Assembly (NCBI RefSeq): GCF_001606025.1 | Contig: NZ_CP014945.1 | Location: forward strand, 558,001-622,000 | DNA: 64,000 bases | DNA from: Psychrobacter alimentarius | GTDB lineage: Bacteria; Pseudomonadota; Gammaproteobacteria; Pseudomonadales; Moraxellaceae | Reading direction: 5' to 3' | Part shown: piece after piece, positions 50,376-59,816 of the stretch | How positions within the stretch are numbered: position 1 is the first letter of the stretch | Layout of the letters: every line of letters starts with the position of its first letter | Translations under genes and position numbers: made by a program | The notes under the pieces: model-generated | Databases searched by the model: none | Seen by the model: only the letters and a program-made list of their open reading frames with translations | Told to the model about the DNA's origin: nothing

Positions 50376-50431
50376 ATACCTTTATCAATCAAATACCTCT
50401 ATCAATCAACATATCAATTCATAGAGGTATT
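50376..50431. repeat. Direct and inverted repeat between the membrane-protein gene and glnD
   Basis: A 16-nt unit (AATACCTTTATCAATC, then AATACCTCTATCAATC) occurs at 50376 and 50392, and an 11-nt inverted copy of the second lies at 50421-50431, forming a hairpin with an 18-nt loop. There is no T-run, so it is a poor terminator. Confidence 0.6.
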
Positions 50432-50442
50432 GATTTAGCGTA

Positions 50443-53187
50443 TCAAGTCACAGTGTCTTTTTGTGTACTTAGACTTGCGATTAGTGCTGACTTTAAGGCA
50501 TCGAGCCTGTCAGTAGATAAGGGCTCATCATTTTGGTCACTGATATAAAACATATCCTCTGCACGCTCGCCCAATGTAGTAATACGGGCGGCATGTACCT
50601 CGATTTTTTGTTGTAAAAACACCTGTCCCACTCGTGCCAACAATCCGGGCTGATCCAGCGTCTCTAAGCTCATGATGTGTTGATCTGATGCTTCGTTAAA
50701 TTCAAAATTAATTACCGTTGTCACTTCAAAGTGTTTGAGCTGACGAGGCATGCGCTTGTTCGTCAGCTTAAGCACAGTAGGATCTTTAAAGGCATCGATC
50801 AGGCGTTGTTTTAGCTCTTGCTGACTGTCTTCATCAACCAACAGCGTGCCGCTAGGATCAAGGAGTACATACGAATCTAAGGCAAAGTCACGCGTGGCGG
50901 TAATGATACGAGCATCCAATACATCCAGATTCATCTGATCGAATACGGCCATCGTGACGGCAAATAGATTCATCTGATCTTGCGTATAAACGAAGACCTG
51001 CACCGCATCAAGTGCCAGCTCTCGATGCTCGCGTAATACGACCAAAGGCGGGCTATCTGCATTGGAGGCAAGACCAATAGGCGGGTGGTTCAAGATAGCT
51101 TCGGTATGCCATAAAATATCTTCGGCAATCTCTCGCAAAAAGTACTCATCACCCAAATCGTCCCATAGTCGCAGTACTTCGTCGCGATTCATGTGCTGAT
51201 TTTTGACATTGTCCAGCATCTCTAAGGTTTGCTTACGCGTAGCACTAATCATGTCTTGACGGTTGGTCGGCGCATCTATATCAGCCCGCAAAATGCGCCG
51301 AGTCTGAGAATATAGCTGCTTCATAAGGGTTGCCCGCCAGCTGTTCCATAACTGTGGGTTGGTCGCATTCATATCGGCAACGGTCAGCACGTAGAGATGA
51401 TTGAGATGGGTGACATTGCCAACCAAATTTGCAAAAATAGTGACCACTTCAGGGTCCGAGATGTCTTTTTTCTGGGCGGTCATCGACATTAATAAATGAT
51501 AACGAGTCAGCCAACCGACTAAGTTGGCATCTGCCAAACTCATACCGTGCGCCAAGCAAAACTCAATAGACTCCGTTTCACCCAGCTCACTGTGATTGCC
51601 ACCGCGACCTTTGGCAATGTCGTGGAACATCGCTGCCAATACCAAAATTTCTTTGCGCTCGATTCGCTGGAATATTGAGCTGACCAAGGGAAAGTCTTCA
51701 TAAAAGCGCGGGTCGGTGAAGCGGTGTAAAATCCGAATCAAAAATAGCGTGTGCGCATCCACCGTGTAACGATGAAACAGATCATATTGCATCAGACCCG
51801 TCACTTGAGCAAAAGCCGGAATATAACTGCCCAAAACGCCACAGCGATTCATGGTACGCAAACGATGAAACAGATAGTTCTGCTCTTTTAGATTGGCCAA
51901 AAATAACGCCTGATGCACAGGGTTGTCGCGGTACACCTGATCGATACCGCGCGCGGCGATTTTGAGCGCACGTAAGGTATGAGTACGCACGTTTTTGATA
52001 CCGTGCTGACCCATCAATAAAAACATCTCCAAAATCGCTTCAGGATGCTGAGCAAAAACCCTATGATGTGACATGGCGATCTGGTCGCCAATTTGATTAA
52101 AGTGCGCGTTAATAGGCTGCTTTTTTGGTCGCTCGGCATCTGGTAGATGCGATTCTATGATTGTCTCATAATAATGGTTGGTCAACATCTCAGACAATGT
52201 CGATATTTTCATAGCGCAGCGATAATAATCTCGCATAAAACGCTCAACCGCCGCGTTTGGCTCATCATCTGGTTGAGTCTCATAACCCATCAACTGAGCA
52301 ATCTCGCGCTGATAATCAAACAGTAGCTTATTTTCATTACGACCTGTCAAGACATGCAGATAATGACGTATTTGCCATAAATAACCTTCTGCAAAGCTCA
52401 ACTCATCAAACTCTTTTTCTGTCAAAAAGTTCTGTTGCACCAAGTCATAAAGCTTACTGACGCGAAAATAACGTTTGGTCACCCAGCCGACCAGATGGAT
52501 GTCGCGTAAGCCGCCTGGCGCTGTTTTGATATTTGGCTCAAGGTTGTATTCTGTGGCATTGTGCTGTAAATAACGCTCTCTTGCCTCAGCAACTTTGACA
52601 TCATAAAAGTCACGCGGCGACCACTGTTTGTTGACAATCTGAATGGGCGTCTGTTGCAATGCCTCATTCCCAATCAATAACCGAGCCTCTAGCTGAGCGC
52701 TAGCAATGGTATGATCAAGCGCGGCTTCTAAAGCATCATTGACGCTACGCACAGAGAGAGCAGGCTCTAACCCGATATCCCACAGTAGCGCTACTAAGCG
52801 ATCTATTTTTTGGTTGGTATCTGCGCTCATCTCATCTGGATAAAGCAGCAAAATATCGATATCTGAATACAGCGACAGCTCACCGCGACCGTAGCCGCCT
52901 GTGGCAAACAGTGCCAAATCCGTCTTATCAAGCTCAAACCAAGTAAAGAGCGCAGTAAGCAGGCGATCAATCGCGCAAGCACGTGCCGCTACCAACTGAC
53001 GAATATTGACACCACGCTCAAGAGCACGGCTGATATCGTCATTGATTTGGCTTAACCATTTTGGAATATCGATAAGCAGCTGTTCGGTGTCATGCGTGTC
53101 TGCCAATAGTGATGTGTTGGCCGCTGTATTATTCAATAGCAAAGGCAAGGGCGTTAGATCAATAGTAGCAACATCACAATTCAGCAT
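50443..53187 (-). CDS. glnD: Bifunctional uridylyltransferase/uridylyl-removing enzyme
   Basis: 914 residues. It senses glutamine and uridylylates or deuridylylates PII. Nucleotidyltransferase site FATGGYGRGELSLYSDIDIL (94-113, with Asp109 and Asp111), a linker, an HD hydrolase domain with MFHDIAKGRGGNHSELG, and two C-terminal ACT domains (about 700-790 and 825-910). All parts are intact and the length is typical. Confidence 0.96.
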   Translation of the reverse strand: MLNCDVATIDLTPLPLLLNNTAANTSLLADTHDTEQLLIDIPKWLSQINDDISRALERGVNIRQLVAARACAIDRLLTALFTWFELDKTDLALFATGGYGRGELSLYSDIDILLLYPDEMSADTNQKIDRLVALLWDIGLEPALSVRSVNDALEAALDHTIASAQLEARLLIGNEALQQTPIQIVNKQWSPRDFYDVKVAEARERYLQHNATEYNLEPNIKTAPGGLRDIHLVGWVTKRYFRVSKLYDLVQQNFLTEKEFDELSFAEGYLWQIRHYLHVLTGRNENKLLFDYQREIAQLMGYETQPDDEPNAAVERFMRDYYRCAMKISTLSEMLTNHYYETIIESHLPDAERPKKQPINAHFNQIGDQIAMSHHRVFAQHPEAILEMFLLMGQHGIKNVRTHTLRALKIAARGIDQVYRDNPVHQALFLANLKEQNYLFHRLRTMNRCGVLGSYIPAFAQVTGLMQYDLFHRYTVDAHTLFLIRILHRFTDPRFYEDFPLVSSIFQRIERKEILVLAAMFHDIAKGRGGNHSELGETESIEFCLAHGMSLADANLVGWLTRYHLLMSMTAQKKDISDPEVVTIFANLVGNVTHLNHLYVLTVADMNATNPQLWNSWRATLMKQLYSQTRRILRADIDAPTNRQDMISATRKQTLEMLDNVKNQHMNRDEVLRLWDDLGDEYFLREIAEDILWHTEAILNHPPIGLASNADSPPLVVLREHRELALDAVQVFVYTQDQMNLFAVTMAVFDQMNLDVLDARIITATRDFALDSYVLLDPSGTLLVDEDSQQELKQRLIDAFKDPTVLKLTNKRMPRQLKHFEVTTVINFEFNEASDQHIMSLETLDQPGLLARVGQVFLQQKIEVHAARITTLGERAEDMFYISDQNDEPLSTDRLDALKSALIASLSTQKDTVT

Positions 53188-53216
53188 GAGAGGTATCCAA
53201 TTAAGAGGTTGAAAAT

Positions 53217-53258
53217 AAATCGTTAAAATTAAGTCGTTAAAAGCATGTCATTAAAAAC
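53217..53258. repeat. Three imperfect 14-nt tandem repeats upstream of glnD
   Basis: Units AAATCGTTAAAATT, AAGTCGTTAAAAGC and ATGTCATTAAAAAC are placed end to end 30 nt upstream of the glnD start. Confidence 0.6.
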
Positions 53259-53364
53259 AAAGAGCGATTAGGCATCGTAAAACAGATGCCACACAAATCA
53301 TATGCGCAAAAGTATAAAGATAAGCTTTAACAACACCTTACTCAATATGCCCTAATTATGCGCC

Positions 53365-53394
53365 AAAAAAAAGACCGCCTAGGCGATCTTTTTT
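53365..53394 (-). terminator. map terminator
   Basis: A-run, GACCGCC/GGCGATC imperfect stem and T-run just after the map stop. On the minus strand the tail is eight T residues. Confidence 0.7.
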
Positions 53395-53397
53395 ATA

Positions 53398-54189
53398 TTA
53401 CTGGGTCAAAAAGCTCAAATCTTCTTCAGGTCGCGTGGTAAATACCTCACAGCCATTGTCGGTCACAACCATCGTGTGCTCCCATTGAGCAGACAACTTA
53501 CGATCTTTAGTGATCGCTGTCCATTCATCGGGCAAGATTTTCGTCTGCCAAGTGCCTTGGTTGATCATTGGCTCAATGGTGAAGGTCATACCCGTTTTTA
53601 GCTCAAAACCCGTGCCTTTTTTGCCATAGTGCATGACTTGGGGCTCATGGTGAAACTCATTGCTGATACCATGTCCGCAGAATTCGCGAACGATACTGAA
53701 GCGTTCAGGCTCGACCACTTCTTGAATGGCAGCACCAACATCGCCTAAGCGCGCACCGTTTTTGACGACACTCATGCCAGCATATAAGGCGTCTTGTGCC
53801 ACTTTGCAAATGCGCTGCGCCATGATAGAGCCGTTGCCAACGATCCACATTTTTGAGGTATCGCCATAATAACCGTCTTTGATGACGGTCACATCGATAT
53901 TGATGATATCGCCATCTTTGAGCAGTTTGTTTTCGGCAGGAATGCCATGACAGACCACATGGTTGACAGAAGTACAAATCGATTTTGGAAAGCCATTATA
54001 ATTGAGCGGCGCAGGAATGGCCTTTTGCACATTAACGATATAATCATGAGCGATTTGGTTAAGTGCTTCGGTACTAACGCCAACCTTGACATGCTCATCA
54101 AGCATCACAAGGACATCACTGGCAAGTTTACCGGCCACACGCATTTTTTCTATGGCATCAGCGGATTGAATAAGGGATTTTTTAGTCAT
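53398..54189 (-). CDS. map: Methionine aminopeptidase type I
   Basis: 263 residues from the ATG at 54189 (E. coli 264); the frame runs further to 54228. It removes the initiator Met. The metal ligands lie in INIDVTVIKDGYYGDTSKM (two Asp), CGHGISNEFHHEPQVMHYG (His), TFTIEPMIN (Glu) and WEHTMVV (last Glu region). It lies upstream of glnD with a 210-bp gap. Confidence 0.95.
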   Translation of the reverse strand: MTKKSLIQSADAIEKMRVAGKLASDVLVMLDEHVKVGVSTEALNQIAHDYIVNVQKAIPAPLNYNGFPKSICTSVNHVVCHGIPAENKLLKDGDIINIDVTVIKDGYYGDTSKMWIVGNGSIMAQRICKVAQDALYAGMSVVKNGARLGDVGAAIQEVVEPERFSIVREFCGHGISNEFHHEPQVMHYGKKGTGFELKTGMTFTIEPMINQGTWQTKILPDEWTAITKDRKLSAQWEHTMVVTDNGCEVFTTRPEEDLSFLTQ

Positions 54190-54515
54190 CATCGTCTTAC
54201 TTATAGTTATGAGATTGGTATGGTGCATTATAGCATAAATGTGGTTAGTGCTGTTTTGCGCGCATTGACCATCTATTCGTTGATTAAGTTGTTATTTGCC
54301 TGACAAGTCGCCGCATTCCTGACTCTATGGAGATGACTACAAAGTCACTAAAATACGGCCTAAATTCAAAAAAACTCATTGAATGTTGCTAAATATAGTC
54401 GTAATGTAATTTTGGTTGCTAAATGGATTAGCAAAGGTTTTCAGTACTTTTTTGCAGGATGCAAGAATAAAAGGACTGAAAACAGCCTCACCTTAACGAT
54501 AACAAGGATGTTGTT

Positions 54516-55592
54516 ATGAGACTCAAAAATTACTTACCTTCGACAGTCATGCCAAGCCTTTTTTTGCCCACACTTGGTACGATTGGTGCGGGTATCTTTA
54601 TGATAATCGTACAGACCAATTCTGCCCAAGCAGCAGGTCAGTACTATAATTGTGCCAATGCCAACGGTTGCAAGTTGGTTGATAGCCAATATTTCACATC
54701 CAGCTATACCAAGACGCAATATCCCATCGTCATGGCTCACGGTCTTGGTGGTTTTACGACGCTATTTGGGGTCATCGATTACTTTAATGGAATTCCTGGT
54801 GAGTTGATAAAAGGCGGCTCAGAGGTATATACCACCAAAACGTCAGCCGTCAATAATAGTGAAATTCGCGGCGAGCAATTGCTGCAACAAGTCAAAACCA
54901 TCACTGCCATCTCAGGCAAACCCAAAGTCAATTTATTTGGGCACAGTCAGGGCGGTATCGATATTCGCTATGTCGCTGGCGTTGCCCCAAAATACGTCGC
55001 CTCAGTGACGGCTGTCTCAAGCCCAGAGCAAGGCTCAAAAACCGCAGATTTTGTCAAAAAAACGCTTGAACCAAACAACACTACTGGAGAGCCATCAAAC
55101 GTCACCACGCAATTGGTATCAGGCGTATTCAATTTAATTGGTGGCTTTACGGATATCGGTTCTGGCATAAGTTACAAGCAAATACAACAGCAAGATGGCT
55201 GGAAGGCACTGGTTGCTTTATCCACGAGTGGGGCTGCCACCTTCAACGCAAAATTCCCAGCAGCGATGCCAACCTCATACTGTGGACAACCTAGTAGCAC
55301 CAAAATAGGTGGTATCAGCTATTATTCATTCAGTGGTGTTGGGCAGCTAACCAGTGCCGTTGACCCAAGCGATTATTTGTTAGCCGCAACGGGCGTACCA
55401 TTTGCAGGCGAGTCTAACGATGGATTGGTATCTGCTTGCTCAAGTAGGCTTGGTTATGTGATTCGTGACAATTATAAAATGAATCACTTAGATTCAGCCG
55501 ACCAAGTGCTGGGTCTGACCGCATGGGGTGAGTCTGAACCAAAATCTATCTATCGCACTCAAGTGAATCGTCTGAAAAACGCCAGTCTATAA
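54516..55592 (+). CDS. Secreted triacylglycerol lipase, foldase-dependent (family I)
   Basis: 358 residues. A signal peptide (about 1-39, ending AQA) leads to a mature lipase with the oxyanion segment MAHGLGGF, nucleophile Ser144 in GHSQGG, Asp302 in ESNDGLVSACSS and His324 in MNHLDSAD. Cys256 and Cys308 match the conserved disulfide of Pseudomonas/Burkholderia lipases. Two extra cysteines (46 and 52) near the N-terminus could form another. The foldase gene follows 124 nt downstream. Secretion would be by Sec then type II. Confidence 0.93.
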   Translation: MRLKNYLPSTVMPSLFLPTLGTIGAGIFMIIVQTNSAQAAGQYYNCANANGCKLVDSQYFTSSYTKTQYPIVMAHGLGGFTTLFGVIDYFNGIPGELIKGGSEVYTTKTSAVNNSEIRGEQLLQQVKTITAISGKPKVNLFGHSQGGIDIRYVAGVAPKYVASVTAVSSPEQGSKTADFVKKTLEPNNTTGEPSNVTTQLVSGVFNLIGGFTDIGSGISYKQIQQQDGWKALVALSTSGAATFNAKFPAAMPTSYCGQPSSTKIGGISYYSFSGVGQLTSAVDPSDYLLAATGVPFAGESNDGLVSACSSRLGYVIRDNYKMNHLDSADQVLGLTAWGESEPKSIYRTQVNRLKNASL

Positions 55593-55619
55593 GAATTATT
55601 TAGAATGATAGACAGAAAT

Positions 55620-55659
55620 AGCATCAATTAGGCTTTAATTACATTGATGCTGTTTTTGT
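55620..55659 (+). terminator. Hairpin between lipase and foldase genes
   Basis: AGCATCAAT/ATTGATGCT stem (55620-55628 with 55643-55651), 14-nt loop, then GTTTTTGTTT. A leaky terminator here would make lipase mRNA exceed foldase mRNA. Confidence 0.55.
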
Positions 55660-55716
55660 TTATCAAAGTGACCAATCGCTAGATCAACTTATTTTTGCTA
55701 CTAAGATACCTTTGCT

Positions 55717-56820
55717 ATGTCAAATAATGGCCGCTCGCCTTTTTTAACTATCGTGATGATTGCCGTGGTCATCCTCTTAACCGTGGCGGTTATTTTATGG
55801 TTTAAACCAAACAGTAGCAGCGTTGCTTCTACCCAATTGGCTTCCACCACAACAGGCAGTCCAATTACCGATAGCGAATCGAATCTAGTCAGTTCTGACC
55901 AAGGTACGACTACCAGCCCTACTCAGGGCAATACGCCATTTATCACGGGGCTAGAGAACCTACCGCGCTCGTTGCAAGGCACGACGGTCGATGGTGAAAT
56001 CATCATTGACGAGAATAAACAGCTGGTTGTGACCGAGGGCTTACGGCGTCTGTTCGATTACTTTTTATCCGCGTTCGGGGAAGAAGACGAAAGTGTGATT
56101 CATGAGCGCGTAAAAGGGTATATTCGCAATCACACACCAGAGCCTGCTGCCAGTCAAGCCATTAGTATATTCGATCAATATGTGGCGTATCTCAAAGCAT
56201 TGCCAGAGATAGAGAAGCGCTATGGCAATCTACAACTGCAAGCGACGCAAAGTGGTGAGCTGGATTTAAATATAGTGGCGCAGCGCAAGCAAGACGTGGC
56301 AAAGCTTCGTCAACAGCATTTTGATAAGCCAACCATCCGCGCATTTTTTGGCGCAGAAGAAGTATATGACAACTATAGTGTTGAGATGATTCGAATCAAT
56401 CAAAACGAGCAGCTATCTGATGCCCAAAAAGAAGTGGCAAGGCAGGACTATATCAGCCGTATGCCAGACAATGTCACCAAAACCAATATTGAGCAGCAAG
56501 CCAATATCAGTGCCTTAATCACTCGGACAGAACAGATGAAAGCAAAAGGCGCGACGGCAGAGGAGCTGTATAAAATGCGTCGTGAGTTGGTAGGCGCACC
56601 AGCCGCTGCACGGTTAGCGCAAGTGGATCAAGAAGATGCAAGCTTCGATCAACGTTTTACTCAATATCAAACCCAAAAACAGCTACTGTTGAGCCAAAAT
56701 TCAGACAATGCGCAAACTCAAATTGAGCAGATTGAACAGCAATTGTTTGATGAGAGTGAACGCAAACGGTTGACAGGCTATGCGGCGCTGCAACAACAAA
56801 AAGCTGCCAGCTCTAATTAA
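55717..56820 (+). CDS. lifO: Lipase-specific foldase (steric chaperone)
   Basis: 367 residues. An N-terminal membrane anchor (about 9-29), a Ser/Thr-rich linker, then a helical chaperone domain with the family motif RRLFDYFLSAFGE (110-122). Lif proteins hold the lipase in the periplasm and drive its final folding. The tandem lipase-foldase order is the rule for this family. Confidence 0.93.
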   Translation: MSNNGRSPFLTIVMIAVVILLTVAVILWFKPNSSSVASTQLASTTTGSPITDSESNLVSSDQGTTTSPTQGNTPFITGLENLPRSLQGTTVDGEIIIDENKQLVVTEGLRRLFDYFLSAFGEEDESVIHERVKGYIRNHTPEPAASQAISIFDQYVAYLKALPEIEKRYGNLQLQATQSGELDLNIVAQRKQDVAKLRQQHFDKPTIRAFFGAEEVYDNYSVEMIRINQNEQLSDAQKEVARQDYISRMPDNVTKTNIEQQANISALITRTEQMKAKGATAEELYKMRRELVGAPAAARLAQVDQEDASFDQRFTQYQTQKQLLLSQNSDNAQTQIEQIEQQLFDESERKRLTGYAALQQQKAASSN

Positions 56821-57116
56821 AGGTTTAACGAATAATACGAAAGTGTTAGCAGCTAATGGCATGTCTAGCAATGCCTAGTAGCAAAAAGACTATAAAGAAG
56901 AACAAATACTAAGGCAATGACGCACTCAATCTATAAAGACAATTGAGTAGCAACTATGCATAATAGCTCAATTGTTTAGATACATGAATAAAACAATAAA
57001 CCAATGATAATAAAGCTCATGGTTAGGATAAAGGGCATATCTGTTTTTTATGAGAATGTTTTTTATGCAAATGCTTTTTATACTAATTATGCTTAGTAAC
57101 CTATATAGGAGTTTAT
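56821..57116 (+). other. Intergenic region after the foldase gene, 296 bp
   Basis: AT-rich with a short CTCAAT/ATTGAG inverted repeat near 56926-56948. No gene and no strong terminator. Confidence 0.35.
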
Positions 57117-57605
57117 ATGAAAAACATGACTAAAATAATGATGGCAGCGACGCTTGCTGTTGGTACACTTGCTGCTGGCTGTCAAACGACTCCGAGCGTA
57201 ACAGCGCCCGTTACTCAGTCGATTACTTCTGAGGCGCTACAAGCGTATAACTGGCAACTTGTTGATGCCAAACGTATGAATGGTGAAAAAGTCAGTCAGC
57301 TGTTTATCAATCCAGCGAAACCGCTAACATTGAGCTTCTTTGAAGACAATGGTAGCGAGCGTGTGACATTTAAAAATACCTGCAACAATATGGGCGCGCA
57401 GTACAGTGTGGTAAATGGCAATGTACAGATTACTAATGGTATCAGTACCATGATGGCGTGTCCTGAGCCACAAGCGAGTTTTGACACCGCGACATTGGCC
57501 ACTGTACAAGGCAAATACAGTCTCAATAAGAATGTGAATAATACGCCTATCTTAACCATCAAAAATGACAGCCAAGTTGCTTATTTCAAAGCCGTCGCTA
57601 AGTAA
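57117..57605 (+). CDS. META-domain (HslJ-like) lipoprotein
   Basis: 162 residues. The lipoprotein signal ends LAAGC (Cys22). A META domain (about 43-155) is recognisable by YNWQLVDAKRMNG, FKNTCNNMGAQYSVVNGNV and STMMACPEP. The E. coli relative HslJ is an outer-membrane protein linked to stress and novobiocin tolerance; the function is otherwise unknown. Two cysteines in the domain probably pair. Confidence 0.85.
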   Translation: MKNMTKIMMAATLAVGTLAAGCQTTPSVTAPVTQSITSEALQAYNWQLVDAKRMNGEKVSQLFINPAKPLTLSFFEDNGSERVTFKNTCNNMGAQYSVVNGNVQITNGISTMMACPEPQASFDTATLATVQGKYSLNKNVNNTPILTIKNDSQVAYFKAVAK

Positions 57606-57740
57606 CTTATTCAATACAGCTCATTTAACAGAGTTCATTTGATAATGCTCAGTCAATACAACTTGTGTCGGTATGGCTTATGTCGGCACAGCTTATTGAA
57701 CTAAGTGCGCTGTTTTTCAAAATCAGATTTGATTGTCATG

Positions 57741-57775
57741 ATGCCTCACTACTATGTTAAGTGGGGCATTTTTTT
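57741..57775 (+). terminator. Terminator of the META-domain gene
   Basis: ATGCCTCACT with AGTGGGGCAT (57741-57750 with 57760-57769, one G-T pair) followed by seven T residues. Confidence 0.8.
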
Positions 57776-57873
57776 GTGTAAAATCAAAGCGCAATGTGCG
57801 CTACACTAGAGATAAAGTTGGTCTCTAAAAACGCTTATTATGCACTCATTAAAGCTCTATTGGACTTTATCTT

Positions 57874-58872
57874 ATGTTGAAACGCTTTGTGTCACAACCG
57901 GCTAAAACTCTTATCAGCATCTCGATCGCGATAGGTACGCTCAGCATCATAACGGGTTGTCAGACGCTACCGAACATGAGCGTTTCTAATACCACGATCA
58001 ATACTGCTAGTAACCCACTTACAGCGGCGATGCCTGCCATCGACCGTCAAGGACATATTGCTTATGTGGAAGAGCAAGGCGTAGGCGCTGCCAAGATATC
58101 CACCCTTTATACCATCCGTCCTGATGGCAGCGATCGGCAACTGATGGATCAATTAACTGGCTATATCTATGCGCCTGCATGGTCAGCGGATGGTCAATAT
58201 CTTGCTTATAGCAAACAAGCACCGCGTCAGCATCCCAAGATTTATATTTATGAGCGTAAAAGCAACAATAAACAATTGGTCGTGGATAGTGAAGGCAGCA
58301 ATCTATCAGCGTCGTTTTCACCGGATGGACAAAAATTGCTTTATAGCTCAACCGTTGGCGGCAACGCCGATATTTATGAGTGGCGTTTGAGCGATGGCAG
58401 TACCAAACAGCTCACCACCTTGCCCAGTACTGAGGTTCAGCCAAGCTACGCTGCTGATGGTAAAAGCTTTGTTTATACTAGCGACAAAATCCGTGCGGGC
58501 AGGCCGAGCATTTATCGTTATACCTTTGCCACTGGTAATGCAACACTGATACCGACAGGAGGTTATGCTGCCAGTCCGCAACTAAGCGCAGATGGCCAGC
58601 GCATGGCATATCTGAATGGTCGCAAGGCTGCGGTCATGACGCTTGCCACAGGTCAAGTGCTTGATTTGGCAGAGACAGGATTTGATGAGCCAGCGCGCCT
58701 GTCACCTTCTGGGCAATATGCTGTCTATCCAACGCGCAACTCAAATTTAGGCGGGCAAGTAGACGGGCAAAGCGGTGGCAGCTTGGTCATTCATTCCTTG
58801 TCTGGTCGCACAAGCTATGCGATCAGCAGTCAAGCTGGCGGTATATTGCGTTCACCCGTTTGGGGTCGTTAA
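57874..58872 (+). CDS. TolB-like beta-propeller (PD40) lipoprotein
   Basis: 332 residues. The lipoprotein signal ends IITGC (Cys29). It has at least four PD40/WD40-like blades, each with an SxDGxxLxYxS pattern: WSADGQYLAYSK, FSPDGQKLLYSS, YAADGKSFVYTS and LSADGQRMAYLN. It resembles the TolB propeller, but the N-terminal TolB domain is missing and no tol/pal genes are near. It is probably a periplasmic binding scaffold. Confidence 0.82.
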   Translation: MLKRFVSQPAKTLISISIAIGTLSIITGCQTLPNMSVSNTTINTASNPLTAAMPAIDRQGHIAYVEEQGVGAAKISTLYTIRPDGSDRQLMDQLTGYIYAPAWSADGQYLAYSKQAPRQHPKIYIYERKSNNKQLVVDSEGSNLSASFSPDGQKLLYSSTVGGNADIYEWRLSDGSTKQLTTLPSTEVQPSYAADGKSFVYTSDKIRAGRPSIYRYTFATGNATLIPTGGYAASPQLSADGQRMAYLNGRKAAVMTLATGQVLDLAETGFDEPARLSPSGQYAVYPTRNSNLGGQVDGQSGGSLVIHSLSGRTSYAISSQAGGILRSPVWGR

Positions 58873-59046
58873 TGGCAAAATCTATGTATTATGTAATGGA
58901 ATGTATATATAATTGAAGATAAAGAAACATAAGTTGATTCTATAGCCTAAATTTTAACAGGTTCTTGGTCGTATATTAAATTTGTCAAAACCTAGCCTAG
59001 GAAGGCGATTTTTTATAGAGTTAGGGAATCAAACGAAGGAGCAACG

Positions 59047-59697
59047 ATGCACGAGTCTTTTTTAGTCTTTATCACTAAAATCAGTTTGTACCCCACGGTT
59101 GTGTTTACAGGACTTGTGATGTTCGTGACTTTGTATTGGTTGGTGTCTTTACTTGGTATGGCGGATATGGACACCGTAGACACTGGCGAATCAGGTGCAG
59201 ATGCCTCCAACCTAACCTCAACAGGGTTTTTTACAGGCATCATGCTCAAGTTCGGTCTTTATGGCGTGCCTTTCATTATCATACTTTCGTTGATCAGCTT
59301 GATCGGTTGGCTACTCAGTTATCTATACACCAGTTTTTTGCATCAACATTTTGACTCAGGGCTTTTGTATTATGTATTTGGTACAGGCGCTCTGATTTTT
59401 GTCTTAGTCGTCTCCATGTGGCTAACCGGCCTCATCATCTCACCCATACGTAAAAACATCGCCAATATCCCTAAACGCAATGCCTCTAGTCATGTAGGTA
59501 AAATCGCGATAGTGCGGACATTGACAGTAACGAGCAAACATGGCGAAGCCGCGCTCAATGACGGCGGGGCAGGTTTGATACTCAAGATACGTGCGGATGT
59601 CGATGACAATCTACTCAAAAAAGGCGATAAAGTGATGTTGGTAGAGTATCTGGATAACACCAACACTTATCGAGTGACAGCAGTTAGCAATCAATAG
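59047..59697 (+). CDS. yqiJ: YqiJ-like membrane protein with C-terminal OB-fold
   Basis: 216 residues. Three hydrophobic segments (about 14-37, 72-95 and 107-133) precede a soluble OB-like domain (about 145-216) containing HVGKIAIVRT and KGDKVMLVEYLDNTNTYRV. E. coli has the same gene pair yqiJ-yqiK, where YqiJ plays the role NfeD plays for other flotillins. It is 119 nt upstream of the flotillin gene on the same strand. Confidence 0.85.
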   Translation: MHESFLVFITKISLYPTVVFTGLVMFVTLYWLVSLLGMADMDTVDTGESGADASNLTSTGFFTGIMLKFGLYGVPFIIILSLISLIGWLLSYLYTSFLHQHFDSGLLYYVFGTGALIFVLVVSMWLTGLIISPIRKNIANIPKRNASSHVGKIAIVRTLTVTSKHGEAALNDGGAGLILKIRADVDDNLLKKGDKVMLVEYLDNTNTYRVTAVSNQ

Positions 59698-59816
59698 AGA
59701 ATGGACAGTAATCTCGTAATACATACTTATAAAAGATATAAGACCCGTAATCTGTCTTTAGGCAGGGTATCAACAGTTTTACATTTGCTTGGAATGTTTT
59801 CATTAAAGGAATGAAT

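Noticed and set aside
57874..58872. TolB of the Tol-Pal system
   Set aside because: The propeller is similar, but the protein is a lipoprotein lacking the TolB N-terminal domain, and no tolQRA or pal gene is next to it.
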